A DNA stretch of 19,879 nt from UBA6770 sp965661115 (GCA_965661115.1 CBFICO010000042.1:1-19879), one strand, 5' to 3'. Counted from the stretch's first letter, positions 1-7,651 are shown. Notes: a model not told the origin generated them from the sequence alone. Numbers and translations: made by a program.

Positions 1-155
1 CCGGGTGTGACCGTTTCTATCGATTCGCAAAACGGACCACAATCCAAATCCTGAAATAAAATATCACCAGGTTTTAATTGGAAATTACCCGCTTTATTCT
101 CACAAGAATTTAAACTGATTATTAGGCCTACTGCAATTAATAAGTTACGACCCAA
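1..155 (-). CDS. YiiX-like (NlpC/P60-related) lipoprotein, 3' part cut off by window edge
   Basis: The visible N-terminus is a lipoprotein signal, MGRNLLIAVGLIISLNSC, ending in the lipobox Cys at residue 18. It is followed by a stretch reading KPGDILFQDLDCGPFCESI, the usual opening of Bacteroidota YiiX/YebB-type cysteine hydrolases of the NlpC/P60 superfamily, whose first Cys is normally the catalytic one. I identify the family from this opening only; the catalytic His and the remainder lie outside the window. The start is taken as TTG at 155-153 because AAGGAG sits four bases upstream, a clearer ribosome binding site than anywhere else here, and no ATG is available in frame. The gene overlaps the end of the upstream phosphoesterase gene by 11 bases, so the two are probably co-transcribed and translationally coupled. 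It would be an outer- or inner-membrane-anchored periplasmic enzyme. Confidence 0.6.
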   Translation of the reverse strand, partial: MGRNLLIAVGLIISLNSCENKAGNFQLKPGDILFQDLDCGPFCESIETVTP

Positions 156-1165
156 AATACTCCTTTGCTGTTTTTTCAAACTTTTCAATAGTTTCTGATA
201 AAGACAATTCAGATACTCCCCCAGCGGCATTCAAGTGGCCCCCGCCATTGAAATAAGTACGAGCAAAAGTGTTTACANNNNNNNNNNCGCTCTCCTTTAC
301 TCCTAAACGACATCCTGATGTTTTCTCCATTTTCTTTCATAATACATGAAATGTTCACGCCTTGTATAGATAACGGATAATTCACTACACCTTCCGTGTC
401 TCCAGATTTGTAATTAAATCTGTCCAATTCTTCTTTTGATAATGCAATATGCGCAAGTTCCAAGTCGGGGAAAACGGTCATTTTTTGATTGAGAACATAA
501 CCCAATAGCTTTATCCTATCCAAAGAATTGGTATCGTATATCTCGTTGTAAACTTGAGAGGTATCTAGTCCCAAATCCATTAACTCCGCTACTACTCTAT
601 GGGTTTTTGCTGTGGTAGATCTAAATCTAAACGAACCTGTGTCCGTTACAATTCCCGAATAAATGCAAGCGGCAACTTCTCTATCAAATAATTCTGGTTT
701 ATCAAATGCTCTTATAAAATCAAACACCAATTGAGCTGTACTGCTTGAGTTTATATCGTGTAAACCCGCAACAAATGCAACCTCTTCTGGCTGTCTGTGA
801 TGGTCGATAATACACTTTGGTGTATTATCAGAACGTAACACTTCTTCTAAGTCTTTACCCACTCTTGATAAAGTGTTGTAATCCAAGCAGAAAACTAGGT
901 CTGCTTCGGCCAGTGCTGTTTTTGCAGCATCAGGCTCTGAATCAAATTGAACTAATGGCTTATCCTTCACCATCCAATCTAAAAATCCTGGAAAAGCATC
1001 CGGTACAACAACCGTTATTTTCTTTCCTAACTTTTCTAGCGCCCTTTTTAATCCAACCGAAGAGCCAATTGCGTCTCCGTCTGGCGATTTATGGGTAGAA
1101 ATAAAAATTGAATTTGCTTGGTGAACCATATCCACCATGCCTTTGATATTATTCAGTTTATCCAT
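145..1165 (-). CDS. nrnA: DHH/DHHA1 phosphoesterase, NrnA-type oligoribonuclease/pAp phosphatase (split by assembly gap)
   Basis: The N-terminal DHH domain has the metal-binding set HKSPDGDAIGSS (His25, Asp29, Asp31), Asp95 in CLDYN, and the DHH triad at 121-123. The C-terminal DHHA1 domain ends with the GGGHLNAAGG motif. This architecture is that of NrnA, which degrades nano-RNA from the 3' end and dephosphorylates pAp to AMP in the cytoplasm. The reading frame is broken only by ten Ns at 278-287: the part before the gap ends SFRSKGE and the part after resumes VNTFAR in another frame. Continuity needs a true gap divisible by three. The start is ATG at 1165, not the ATG at 1192, because a TACCTTTG promoter element lies between them. 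The first gene of the pair with the downstream lipoprotein, it is divergent from ndk. Confidence 0.88.
278..287. other. Assembly gap (10 N)
   Basis: Ten undetermined bases lie inside the DHHA1 domain of the phosphoesterase gene. Ten is a placeholder length. Joining the two coding frames requires a true gap divisible by three, and the family spacing between the SKGE and VNTFA segments (about two residues) suggests roughly three missing bases. Confidence 0.95.
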
Positions 1166-1170
1166 GGCGG

Positions 1171-1178
1171 CAAAGGTA
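1171..1178 (-). promoter_or_regulatory. Bacteroidota -7 element TACCTTTG for the phosphoesterase gene
   Basis: The minus strand reads TACCTTTG, an exact match to the TAnnTTTG element recognised by the Bacteroidota primary sigma factor. It ends five bases before the ATG at 1165, so the transcript would have almost no leader. No clear -33 TTG was seen at the ideal distance. Confidence 0.6.
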
Positions 1179-1235
1179 TTTGAACCTAGCATTAGAATTA
1201 AAACCTAATTGCCATTTAAAACTAAAAAGAAGAAT

Positions 1236-1243
1236 TAATTTTG
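1236..1243 (+). promoter_or_regulatory. Bacteroidota -7 element TAATTTTG for ndk
   Basis: TAATTTTG matches TAnnTTTG exactly, 31 bases upstream of the ndk ATG, in the short divergent spacer. A TTG at 1209-1211 is somewhat too far upstream to be a standard -33 box. Confidence 0.6.
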
Positions 1244-1274
1244 CACGCTCAAAAACTAGATAACAAAAAATACT

Positions 1275-1694
1275 ATGGCTACAAATAGAACATTTACCAT
1301 GATTAAACCAGAAGCTGTTGAAAAAGGCTTAACTGGTGCTATTTTGAACAAAATTTCTAAAGGTGGTTTCAGAATTGTTGCATTAAAAAAGACGCAACTT
1401 TCAAAATCTGAAGCAGGAAAATTTTACGAAGTTCACGCAGAGCGTCCTTTTTACGGAGAGTTGGTTGACTACATGAGCTCTGGACCGATAGTAGCTGCAA
1501 TTCTTGAAAAAGACAACGCAGTTGCAGATTTCAGAACTTTAATCGGTGCTACCGATCCTTCAGAAGCTGCTCCAGGAACCATTAGAGCTGAATTTGCAGA
1601 AAGTAAAGCTAAAAACGCGGTTCACGGTTCTGATTCAGATGACAACGCCGAAATTGAAAGTAACTTCCACTTCTCAGGCAGAGAAATTTTTTAA
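1275..1694 (+). CDS. ndk: Nucleoside diphosphate kinase
   Basis: This is a full-length 139-residue NDK, the family's usual size. It transfers the gamma phosphate from ATP to nucleoside diphosphates through a phospho-histidine and balances cytoplasmic NTP and dNTP pools. Visible hallmarks are FTMIKPEAV at the N-terminus (Lys11 contacts phosphate), ERPFYGELVDYMSSGP in the middle (residues 56-71), and the active-site motif NAVHGSDS with catalytic His117 and Asn114. The start is the only sensible ATG and follows an AT-rich leader without a Shine-Dalgarno sequence, as is normal in Bacteroidota. It has its own promoter element at 1236 and a strong terminator after the stop, so it is monocistronic, divergent from the NrnA-type gene. 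Confidence 0.97.
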   Translation: MATNRTFTMIKPEAVEKGLTGAILNKISKGGFRIVALKKTQLSKSEAGKFYEVHAERPFYGELVDYMSSGPIVAAILEKDNAVADFRTLIGATDPSEAAPGTIRAEFAESKAKNAVHGSDSDDNAEIESNFHFSGREIF

Positions 1695-1711
1695 GGAACA
1701 ACACACATTCG

Positions 1712-1751
1712 AAAAAGAAGCCTCGCTCGGATTCCGTTCGAGGTTTTTTTT
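1712..1751 (+). terminator. Rho-independent terminator of ndk
   Basis: An A-rich run and CCTCG at 1721-1725 pair with CGAGG at 1739-1743, followed by eight Ts. A-T pairs extend the stem at its base. It lies just after the ndk stop codon. Confidence 0.75.
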
Positions 1752-1847
1752 AATCAAAACATTTCAATGAATAATTGAAATTTGTCTAAGCACATTTTCA
1801 GTTAGCAAAAATTGCATTTTAACTATTGAATCAACCAACCCGGCGGG

Positions 1848-4049
1848 ATGTATAGCGTATTTTTGCAAAAAGGAAAAATATATTTCACTAACAAGATTAA
1901 ACTTGTTTTCAACTTATTAATCGCTACTTTATTAACCTCAATTTCTTATGCTCAGAATTACGATTTTGCAGTACGAAATGTACAAATCACTAATCCAACA
2001 GGAATTTCTTCAGGTAGTTCTATCAACCAAGGGACCCTTCTAAATCAAGTTTCATTTGATGTAGTAAATGCTGGTTCCAATTCAATTCCAGCGGGCACCA
2101 GGATAGATGTTAGGTTTGAGGTGGGATCATTCTCAGTAAACTTAGCTGGAGCTCCAGGCTCGGCAATTGCTTCTGGGGGAAGTATAACCTTCACTGTTGA
2201 TTGTACACCTGGAGGAGCAACTACTAATGGAATTAGTTTTCCAAGCTCAACCGGTAATTTTAATATTTGTGTGACCATTACCAACACAAATGATGTAAAT
2301 GGAAATAATAACAAATCATGTACTCCTTATTCTATGACCTCCCCGAGACCAGATTTACGAATTAAGCCTGGTAGTATAACAATAACAAACCCTGCAGGAT
2401 TAAACCCTAATGCTATCCCTATAGGTACCGCCTTTAATCAATTTAGATTCGTTATTGAGAATATTGGAGGAATTGGTTTGGGCCAAGGCTCAACAATAGC
2501 TATTGTAATGGAGTGTAACGGCGTTACTCGCAACTCAAACTATACACTTACAAGTAATCTTAACGCAAATGATACATTACCTCTCTTTGGAAATGCTACT
2601 GCTGCTGCACTAAATCTAAATTTTCCAACAGTCGCAGGTGCATTTGATATTTGTGTAACGGTAAATGTATCTATAGATCCAAACTCTAGCAATAACAAGC
2701 TCTGCAGTCAATTTGTAATGGGTTCTTCTACTCCAAACCCACCTAACATAACCAACATGTCTCCTACTTCTGGACCTATTGGCACTGCGGTTGATTTAAC
2801 GGGAACTGATTTACCAACCTCGGGCTTTACAGTAGAGTTTAACGGAATAACAGCTAATGTTATTTCTAGCTCTTCTAATCAAATAAAAGTGACCGTACCC
2901 ACTGGCGCTACCTCGGGACAGGTAAGGCTAATCTATAATGGGTCTAGCTATTTAGCTGGTACATTCACCGTAACAGGTGGTGGCGGTGGAAACAACGTTA
3001 ATATTACTTCTGTAGCGCCAAATGCCGGAGTTGTAGGAAATGAAATTAGTATTAATGGTAGTGGTTTTAGTACTACAACAACTAGTAATGCGGTAACTTT
3101 TAGTGGTGGTGTAAACGCAACCGTAACCTCTGCCACAGCAACTCGACTTAGAGTTAGGGTTCCGAGCGGAGCGCAAACTGGTGTAATCACAGTATCTGTA
3201 GGGGGTAATTCAGCTCAAAGTTCAGTTTTCACGGTACATAGTTCTCCACAAATGGTTATTACCGATTTCAACCCAAAAAAGGGAGCAATTGGTCAGAATA
3301 TAACAATTTATGGAAATCTATTTGCACAGCCGTTTGGAAATAACACGGTAACATTTAGTGGTGGTGCTACTGCAACAGTGGTAAATGGTTCCGATAAGCA
3401 ATTAGTTGTAGAAGTACCTGCCTCAGCTCAAAATGGTGTAATTACCGTTAATAATGGTTCAACAACCGCTACAACTCCAGAAAATTTCACTTTAGAAACA
3501 GGACCTGTAATAGTGCGTTTAAACCCAAACTCTGGCAAAGCTGGAAGTGCTGTAACGATTGAAGGGTTCAACTTTAGCTCAGTGGATAACGAAAACACAA
3601 TATTGTTTGGCTCCATTGATGCCGGTTTGCCTATTGTTAATCAAGCGGCTACAGAGTTAGAAGTAACAGTACCTCCAGGACTAAGCGCTGGACAGCACAC
3701 GGTAAGATTAACGGTAAAGAATTTTAGTACGATTACTGCTCCAACAAAATACACCGTTTTAGATGAGGCAAGCTCAATTATCGAATTGAACAACACGAAT
3801 GGTTTATCAATTTTTGATAATCAAGAAGGATTAAACGTTAGCATTCAAACTAAAAACGCCATGCAAAACTCAAAAATTACAATATATAATCTGCAAGGGG
3901 TAAAAGTATTTGAAGAAGGATTTTATGTTGGTGGAGAAACTCAACATACGCACGTTGCAGATGTTCAACTCACCTCAGGTGTTTATGTGTTGAGCTTTGA
4001 GGATAAAAACAATGAAACTCAAGTAAAAAAGTTTGTTGTTGCACAATAA
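1848..4049 (+). CDS. Secreted CARDB-like/IPT(TIG) repeat protein with T9SS sorting domain
   Basis: A 733-residue exported protein. Residues 1-36 form a signal peptide ending SISYAQ. Residues about 38-160 and 168-290 are two similar domains (both contain ITNPxG...NQ and end in a Cys-bearing NDVNGNNN/DPNSSNN stretch), resembling CARDB adhesion domains. Four IPT/TIG immunoglobulin-like repeats follow at about 298-376, 383-463, 466-551 and 552-636, each opening with a P-x-x-G motif such as FNPKKGAIG. Residues about 641-733 are a type IX secretion C-terminal domain, with KITIYNLQGVKVFE, SGVYVLSFE and KKFVVAQ. It is therefore probably moved across the outer membrane and attached to the surface, acting as an adhesin or scaffold; no enzymatic domain is visible. 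The start is uncertain: a TATTTTTG promoter-like sequence sits at 1858-1865, inside the first codons. It is flanked by terminators and likely monocistronic. Confidence 0.85.
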   Translation: MYSVFLQKGKIYFTNKIKLVFNLLIATLLTSISYAQNYDFAVRNVQITNPTGISSGSSINQGTLLNQVSFDVVNAGSNSIPAGTRIDVRFEVGSFSVNLAGAPGSAIASGGSITFTVDCTPGGATTNGISFPSSTGNFNICVTITNTNDVNGNNNKSCTPYSMTSPRPDLRIKPGSITITNPAGLNPNAIPIGTAFNQFRFVIENIGGIGLGQGSTIAIVMECNGVTRNSNYTLTSNLNANDTLPLFGNATAAALNLNFPTVAGAFDICVTVNVSIDPNSSNNKLCSQFVMGSSTPNPPNITNMSPTSGPIGTAVDLTGTDLPTSGFTVEFNGITANVISSSSNQIKVTVPTGATSGQVRLIYNGSSYLAGTFTVTGGGGGNNVNITSVAPNAGVVGNEISINGSGFSTTTTSNAVTFSGGVNATVTSATATRLRVRVPSGAQTGVITVSVGGNSAQSSVFTVHSSPQMVITDFNPKKGAIGQNITIYGNLFAQPFGNNTVTFSGGATATVVNGSDKQLVVEVPASAQNGVITVNNGSTTATTPENFTLETGPVIVRLNPNSGKAGSAVTIEGFNFSSVDNENTILFGSIDAGLPIVNQAATELEVTVPPGLSAGQHTVRLTVKNFSTITAPTKYTVLDEASSIIELNNTNGLSIFDNQEGLNVSIQTKNAMQNSKITIYNLQGVKVFEEGFYVGGETQHTHVADVQLTSGVYVLSFEDKNNETQVKKFVVAQ
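1858..1865 (+). promoter_or_regulatory. Possible -7 element TATTTTTG overlapping the start of the IPT protein gene
   Basis: TATTTTTG fits TAnnTTTG but lies ten bases downstream of the best ATG (1848). If it is the real promoter, translation must begin later at a non-ATG codon, for example ATT at 1896, which would give a standard-length signal peptide. It could equally be chance in AT-rich coding sequence. Confidence 0.3.
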
Positions 4050-4072
4050 CGTTTCAGCATATGTTGACTTAT

Positions 4073-4096
4073 AAAGGGGCTTTCGCCCCTTTTTTT
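4073..4096. terminator. Rho-independent terminator between convergent genes
   Basis: AAAGGGGC, loop TTTC, GCCCCTTT followed by further Ts. It is a compact GC stem with A and T runs on both sides, so it can work in both directions for the IPT protein gene and the convergent small membrane protein gene, whose stop codon touches it. Confidence 0.88.
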
Positions 4097-4316
4097 ATGG
4101 CTTAGTTTTAAATACAAAACTCTTTACCAAAACCACCAGCAAACCAACCCAAGGGGTACCGTGTAGCAATACATCAAACCAATCCATAGCACCCATTCCA
4201 ACTGCTCCATCTGTTATCCATTTTAGTTTCCCCCAAATGTGTGGCTCCGGAAAAAACGGTGCTAAACCCAATGTGCATGAGAACAACGCCCACGTCTTCC
4301 AATCTTTTAAATCCAT
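4095..4316 (-). CDS. Small conserved-looking membrane protein (73 aa)
   Basis: The product has two hydrophobic segments: residues about 6-22 (TWALFSCTLGLAPFF) and about 50-66 (HGTPWVGLLVVLVKSFVF), separated by a hydrophilic loop containing GAVGMGAMDWFDVLLHGTPW. I recognise the pattern LGLAPFxPEPH...GxxAMDWFDxLLHGTPW from small Bacteroidota and proteobacterial membrane proteins that databases often label 'RND transporter'. At 73 residues it cannot be a transporter of that family, so that label should not be relied on, and the function is unknown. It ends in the bidirectional terminator shared with the T9SS cargo gene. The start ATG is the first in frame; no clear promoter motif was found upstream. 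Confidence 0.7.
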   Translation of the reverse strand: MDLKDWKTWALFSCTLGLAPFFPEPHIWGKLKWITDGAVGMGAMDWFDVLLHGTPWVGLLVVLVKSFVFKTKP

Positions 4317-4460
4317 ATTGCAAATAGAATGTTTTTAAAATCAAGTAAAAGTGATGTCGATTACTAATGTTCAGTTTTATTAACCAATTACCAAATGTCC
4401 TTTTCTGTAAATTCGGGCATTAACTTTTTCAATTTGAAATTGTTGTAGAACGAATACGCA

Positions 4461-5594
4461 ATGAATAACAAATATCCCAGAAGAAGCTTTTTGCAAAAAC
4501 TGTCCTTACTAGGTTCATCTGTTTTTGCTTTACCTTTTTTTAGCTTCATTAAAAAATCTTCAGTTATGGAAAACGAATCGCGCTCTGCCGTAAAAAACAT
4601 TAAAGCATTGGGTTTTCAATGGGAAACAGCAGATCCGTTTCTATTTTGCGTGCATCACGAGGATAATTACCCAAAAGGAAATAGCCAAATGGGTCCAGAT
4701 GCACCTTTAGACGGAAGACATATTGGTCAGGACTTTATTTTAAAAGATGGTTGGCGTATGTATCACGGCGATAGGGTTCCTGGTTTTCCGGGGCACCCAC
4801 ATCGTGGTTTTGAAACCATTACCGTAGTAAGAAAAGGATTAGTTGACCATGCTGATTCGTTGGGAGCAGCCGGTAGATACGGAAATGGCGACGTGCAATG
4901 GATGACCGCTGGTAAAGGTGTTCAACACAGCGAAATGTTTCCGTTATTATCTGAAGAAAAAGAAAACCCACTGGAACTATTCCAGATATGGTTGAATCTA
5001 CCACGAAAAAGCAAAATGGTGCCAGCTAATTTCACCATGTTTTGGGGCGATAGTATTCCTAGAAAAACATATACCGACTCAAACAACCGAAAAACAGAAA
5101 TTGAAATTATTGCAGGAGCTTTAGAAAACGAACAATTGCCTTCTCCTCCACCCGATTCTTGGGCAAGCGACCCTAAAAACAATGTGGCAGTATGGAATAT
5201 TCACATGGAAGCTAATGCCGAATGGCAAATGTCCAAAACAGAGGTAGGTACAAATCGAACATTATATTATTACGAAGGAAAAGGATTGTCGATTAACGGA
5301 ATCCCAGTAAATGAATATCATGCAGCTGAGGTGGACGAAGCTTTTGATTTAACCCTTCGTTCTGGACCAATAGGTGCCAAGATTTTGGTATTACAAGGAA
5401 AGCCTATTAACGAACCCGTTGTGCAGCACGGACCATTTGTAATGAACACACGAGAAGAAATTGCGCAAGCTTTTAGCGATTACCAACGCACGCAATTTGG
5501 TGGCTGGCCTTGGCCAAGAAGAGACCAAGTGCACGACAAAAACAAAGGTCGTTTTGCAAAGTATGTGGATGGAAAGCTAGAGGAAAAGGGGTAA
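4461..5594 (+). CDS. Pirin family protein with Tat signal
   Basis: A 377-residue bicupin of the pirin family. The N-terminal cupin holds the metal ligands: HPHRGFET (His112, His114) and QHSEM (His156, Glu158), the set that binds iron in human pirin. The preceding DGRHIGQDF and following NPLELFQIWLN are also family hallmarks, and the C-terminal pirin domain contains GKPINEPVVQHGPFVMNT. Pirins include quercetin-dioxygenase-like enzymes and redox-responsive regulators, so the substrate cannot be assigned. The N-terminus is unusual: PRRSFLQKLS followed by a hydrophobic stretch is a twin-arginine signal, so this copy is probably exported folded with its metal, whereas most pirins are cytoplasmic. 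The gene stands alone between a divergent small membrane gene and decayed TfoX fragments. Confidence 0.9.
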   Translation: MNNKYPRRSFLQKLSLLGSSVFALPFFSFIKKSSVMENESRSAVKNIKALGFQWETADPFLFCVHHEDNYPKGNSQMGPDAPLDGRHIGQDFILKDGWRMYHGDRVPGFPGHPHRGFETITVVRKGLVDHADSLGAAGRYGNGDVQWMTAGKGVQHSEMFPLLSEEKENPLELFQIWLNLPRKSKMVPANFTMFWGDSIPRKTYTDSNNRKTEIEIIAGALENEQLPSPPPDSWASDPKNNVAVWNIHMEANAEWQMSKTEVGTNRTLYYYEGKGLSINGIPVNEYHAAEVDEAFDLTLRSGPIGAKILVLQGKPINEPVVQHGPFVMNTREEIAQAFSDYQRTQFGGWPWPRRDQVHDKNKGRFAKYVDGKLEEKG

Positions 5595-5625
5595 GGGATT
5601 AAACTCTGGTTTGGACTTGCAATCT

Positions 5626-5755
5626 ATGCTAGTGGAAAAGCTCATCAAATGCTTGGGTCCTAAACTTATTGGGACGAGTTTATTTAGGTGATCAGCAAAA
5701 AGTATTTCGCAATCTAGGATCAGCTGTATTTTTACGATTAAAATGGTCTTTTTAA
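5626..5755 (+). pseudogene. Possible decayed TfoX C-terminal-domain fragment
   Basis: From ATG 5626 the first frame gives MLVEKLIKCLGPKLIGTSLF and stops at TGA 5689. Another frame continues from about 5684 with DQQKVFRNLGSAVFLRLKWSF, up to TAA at 5753. Joined, LGPKL...FRNLGSAVFLRLK resembles the TfoX C-terminal helix-hairpin-helix-like domain, which typically reads LPNLGPKxxxxLxxIGI...LxxLGSVxxxLRLK. The match is short and read by eye, so the identification is tentative. It supports the idea that the 170-base spacer after pirin is the remnant of a competence-regulator-like gene rather than empty. It is followed directly by a second broken TfoX fragment. Confidence 0.35.
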
Positions 5756-5764
5756 ATCTGAAGA

Positions 5765-6123
5765 ATGGCTTACTACGAATACACCGCAGAAAGAATCTCG
5801 AATTATTTACAGGATAAAAAGTAGCTTTTGAAGCTCGTAAAATTTAGGGTGGATTGTGTTTTATGGTCGATAATAAAATGCTGTGCGGGATTCACATCTC
5901 AAAAAAAACCAATGGCGAATTGCTCATGGCTAGATTTGGCGAAAACGCTTGCGAAGAAACCATAAAAACTGAACATGTTCTACCAATGGATTTCACGGGG
6001 CGCCCTATGAAAGGCTATGTTTTTATTGAGGCGGAAGGAATAGACACCGATGATCAACTGGCTAATTGGTTGGAGATATGTTTACATTTTAACCCTCTGG
6101 CAAAAGCTAGTAAGAAGCGATAA
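5765..6123 (+). pseudogene. TfoX N-terminal-domain (Sxy-like) protein gene, broken
   Basis: The ATG at 5765 starts MAYYEYTAERISNYLQDKK and stops at TAG 5822. Shifting frame by one base at the A5 run (5816-5820) continues as VAFEARKI, meets a second stop (TAG 5845) and then gives GGLCFMVDNKMLCGIHI and on to TAA 6121. The reconstructed product of about 119 residues matches the TfoX N-terminal domain: the family core is VxFExRKMFGGLxFMVDxKMxxGV, and the C-terminal part VLPMDFTGRPMKGYVFI followed by WLEICLHFNPLA is intact. TfoX_N proteins are small, often stand-alone, relatives of the Sxy competence regulator; their role in Bacteroidota is unclear. Two independent lesions, one at the FGG core where Met-Phe should be, argue for a real pseudogene rather than a single read error. 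A start at TTG 5854 could make an 89-residue fragment, but it would lack the first helix. Confidence 0.75.
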
Positions 6124-6152
6124 TTATCATAAATCCACCCAAAAACTAATTC

Positions 6153-6160
6153 TACATTTG
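6153..6160 (+). promoter_or_regulatory. Bacteroidota -7 element TACATTTG for trhO
   Basis: TACATTTG exactly matches TAnnTTTG and lies 44 bases before the trhO ATG. The following GCCGCC context resembles that of the phosphoesterase promoter at 1171-1178. Confidence 0.65.
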
Positions 6161-6204
6161 CCGCCACATATTATTTAACTCCTTAATTCCAACTCGTTTG
6201 TAAC

Positions 6205-7278
6205 ATGAAATTGCATAACAAAGTAGATAAAAGGGTTCTTAAAGAGCAGTTGCTTTCTAGCAAAGAAGAGCGTACTACCATTTCGTTTTATAAGTACGCC
6301 AAGGTTAAGAATCCTCAAATTTTTAGAGATCATTTATTTCTAACCTGGGATGAGCTTGGCGTTTTTGGCCGAGTGCATGTGGCCACAGAAGGCATCAATG
6401 CTCAAATATCGGTACCTACCAAAAACATAGACGAATTTGTGCAGAAACTGAATGAAATAGAATTCTTGAATAACATTCGTCTAAACTTTGCGGTTGAAGA
6501 TGATGGTAAATCGTTTTACAAACTGGTCATTAAAGTTCGAGATAAGATTTTAGCCGACGGCCTAAACGACGAGACGTTTGATGCATCAAATAAAGGTCAG
6601 CACTTAATAGCACACGAGTGGAATGAATTGATGGACGACCCCAACTCTATTCTGATTGACATGCGCAACCATTACGAAAGTGAGGTTGGGCATTTTGATG
6701 GAGCAGTTGCACCTGATGTGGACACTTTTGCTTCTTCTTTAGACATTATCGATAAGATGATGGAAGAACACAAAGACAAAAACATAATGATGTATTGCAC
6801 GGGTGGAATTCGCTGCGAAAAAGCCAGTGCTTGGTACAAGCATCGTGGATACAAAAATGTTTATCAACTTGAAGGGGGCATTATTAAATATGCACGAGAC
6901 GTTAAAGAAAAAGAGCTAGACAATAAGTTTAAAGGAAAAAACTTTGTGTTTGACGAGCGACTGGGTGAAACCATTGGACAAGAAGTTATTGCTCAATGTC
7001 ACCAATGTGGAAAGCCGTGCGATACTCACACCAATTGTAAAAATGTAGCTTGTAACTTGTTGTTTATTCAGTGCGAAGAATGCGCAAAAGAGCATGAAGG
7101 CACTTGCTCTAGCGATTGTCAAGATATAATTCAATTACCCGAAGAGGAACAAAAGGAATTACGAAAAGGGAAAAAAGTTGGCCAGAACATCTTTAAAAAA
7201 GGCCGCTCCTCTCACCTAAAATTCAAACACGAAGGCGATAAGGAAATTCCAGGAATGCCGGGTATGAGGGAGCTTTAA
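6205..7278 (+). CDS. trhO: tRNA uridine-34 5-hydroxylase, rhodanese-domain TrhO family
   Basis: A 357-residue protein of the YceA/UPF0176 family. TrhO hydroxylates uridine 34 of certain tRNAs with O2 to give 5-hydroxyuridine in the cytoplasm. The N-terminal region (about 20-105) has the family features ISFYKYAKV and GRVHVATEGINAQISVP. The central rhodanese domain (about 135-235) has LIDMRNHYESEVGHFDGA and the active-site loop YCTGGIRCEKAS with Cys198. The C-terminus (about 255-310) carries a cysteine cluster, CHQCGKPCDTHTNCKN and CEECAKEHEGTCSSDC, which looks like a zinc-binding region. Length and domain order are those of full-length Bacteroidota homologues. A matching promoter element at 6153 supports the start. 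It appears monocistronic, with a lipoprotein gene about 90 bases downstream. Confidence 0.92.
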   Translation: MKLHNKVDKRVLKEQLLSSKEERTTISFYKYAKVKNPQIFRDHLFLTWDELGVFGRVHVATEGINAQISVPTKNIDEFVQKLNEIEFLNNIRLNFAVEDDGKSFYKLVIKVRDKILADGLNDETFDASNKGQHLIAHEWNELMDDPNSILIDMRNHYESEVGHFDGAVAPDVDTFASSLDIIDKMMEEHKDKNIMMYCTGGIRCEKASAWYKHRGYKNVYQLEGGIIKYARDVKEKELDNKFKGKNFVFDERLGETIGQEVIAQCHQCGKPCDTHTNCKNVACNLLFIQCEECAKEHEGTCSSDCQDIIQLPEEEQKELRKGKKVGQNIFKKGRSSHLKFKHEGDKEIPGMPGMREL

Positions 7279-7370
7279 TCGAAATACAATACTGTAAATC
7301 GGTTAACTGTTCAGCTCTCAATAGGTTGATGTTTTATTGCGGTCTTGTTTATTTAAAACTACTATCGATA

Positions 7371-7603
7371 ATGAAAAAACAATTATTACTAACTGCATGT
7401 GTTGGTCTTTTTGTGGCCTCTTGTGGTAATGGAGAAGCAGATAAAAAAGCTGTAGAGGAAGCAAAAGCTAAATTAGAAGCAGATAAAGCAGCTGGTAAAC
7501 TTTCTGAAGAAGAAATTAAGATAAAAGAAGGCAAAATTGAAGCTATCGAAAAGCAATCGACGCTTTAGAAGAAAAGCTGAAGAAGGCTAAAGAAATGAAT
7601 TAG
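7371..7603 (+). CDS. Small coiled-coil lipoprotein, frameshifted as read
   Basis: From ATG 7371 the product starts MKKQLLLTACVGLFVASC, a lipoprotein signal with lipobox Cys18. A charged helix rich in Lys, Glu and Ala follows (ADKKAVEEAKAKLEADKAA). As read, the frame stops at TAG 7566 after KQSTL. A one-base shift at GAAAAG (7548-7553) continues the heptad-like helix as AIDALEEKLKKAKEMN to TAG 7601, giving 77 residues, so one A or G appears to be missing. The continuing helix composition and the terminator placed 23 bases after the second stop both favour the longer reading. An upstream ATG at 7326 would spoil the signal peptide and is not used. It resembles small Lpp-like or stress-induced envelope lipoproteins in form only; no function can be assigned. 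Confidence 0.65.
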
Positions 7604-7625
7604 GGTGGTATCCTATGGTTGTATG

Positions 7626-7651
7626 AAAAAGGGGCTAGTGCCTTTTTTTTT
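7626..7651. terminator. Rho-independent terminator after the small lipoprotein gene
   Basis: AAAAAGGGGC, loop TAGT, GCC plus eight or more Ts. Three GC pairs, two G-T pairs and an A/T base make a moderate stem. It sits 22 bases after the restored lipoprotein stop. Confidence 0.7.

Noticed and set aside
1761..1781. ATTTCAAT/ATTGAAAT hairpin after the ndk terminator
   Set aside because: An AT-only stem likely to occur by chance; no associated function could be supported.
2948..3190. Antisense ORFs inside the IPT repeat gene
   Set aside because: They arise from the repetitive Thr/Val/Gly-rich coding strand and have no signals of their own.
4388..4600. Minus-strand 70-codon ORF with a hydrophobic stretch
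   Set aside because: It overlaps the Tat signal region of the pirin gene antisense; its hydrophobicity is explained by the complement, and it has no promoter or family resemblance.
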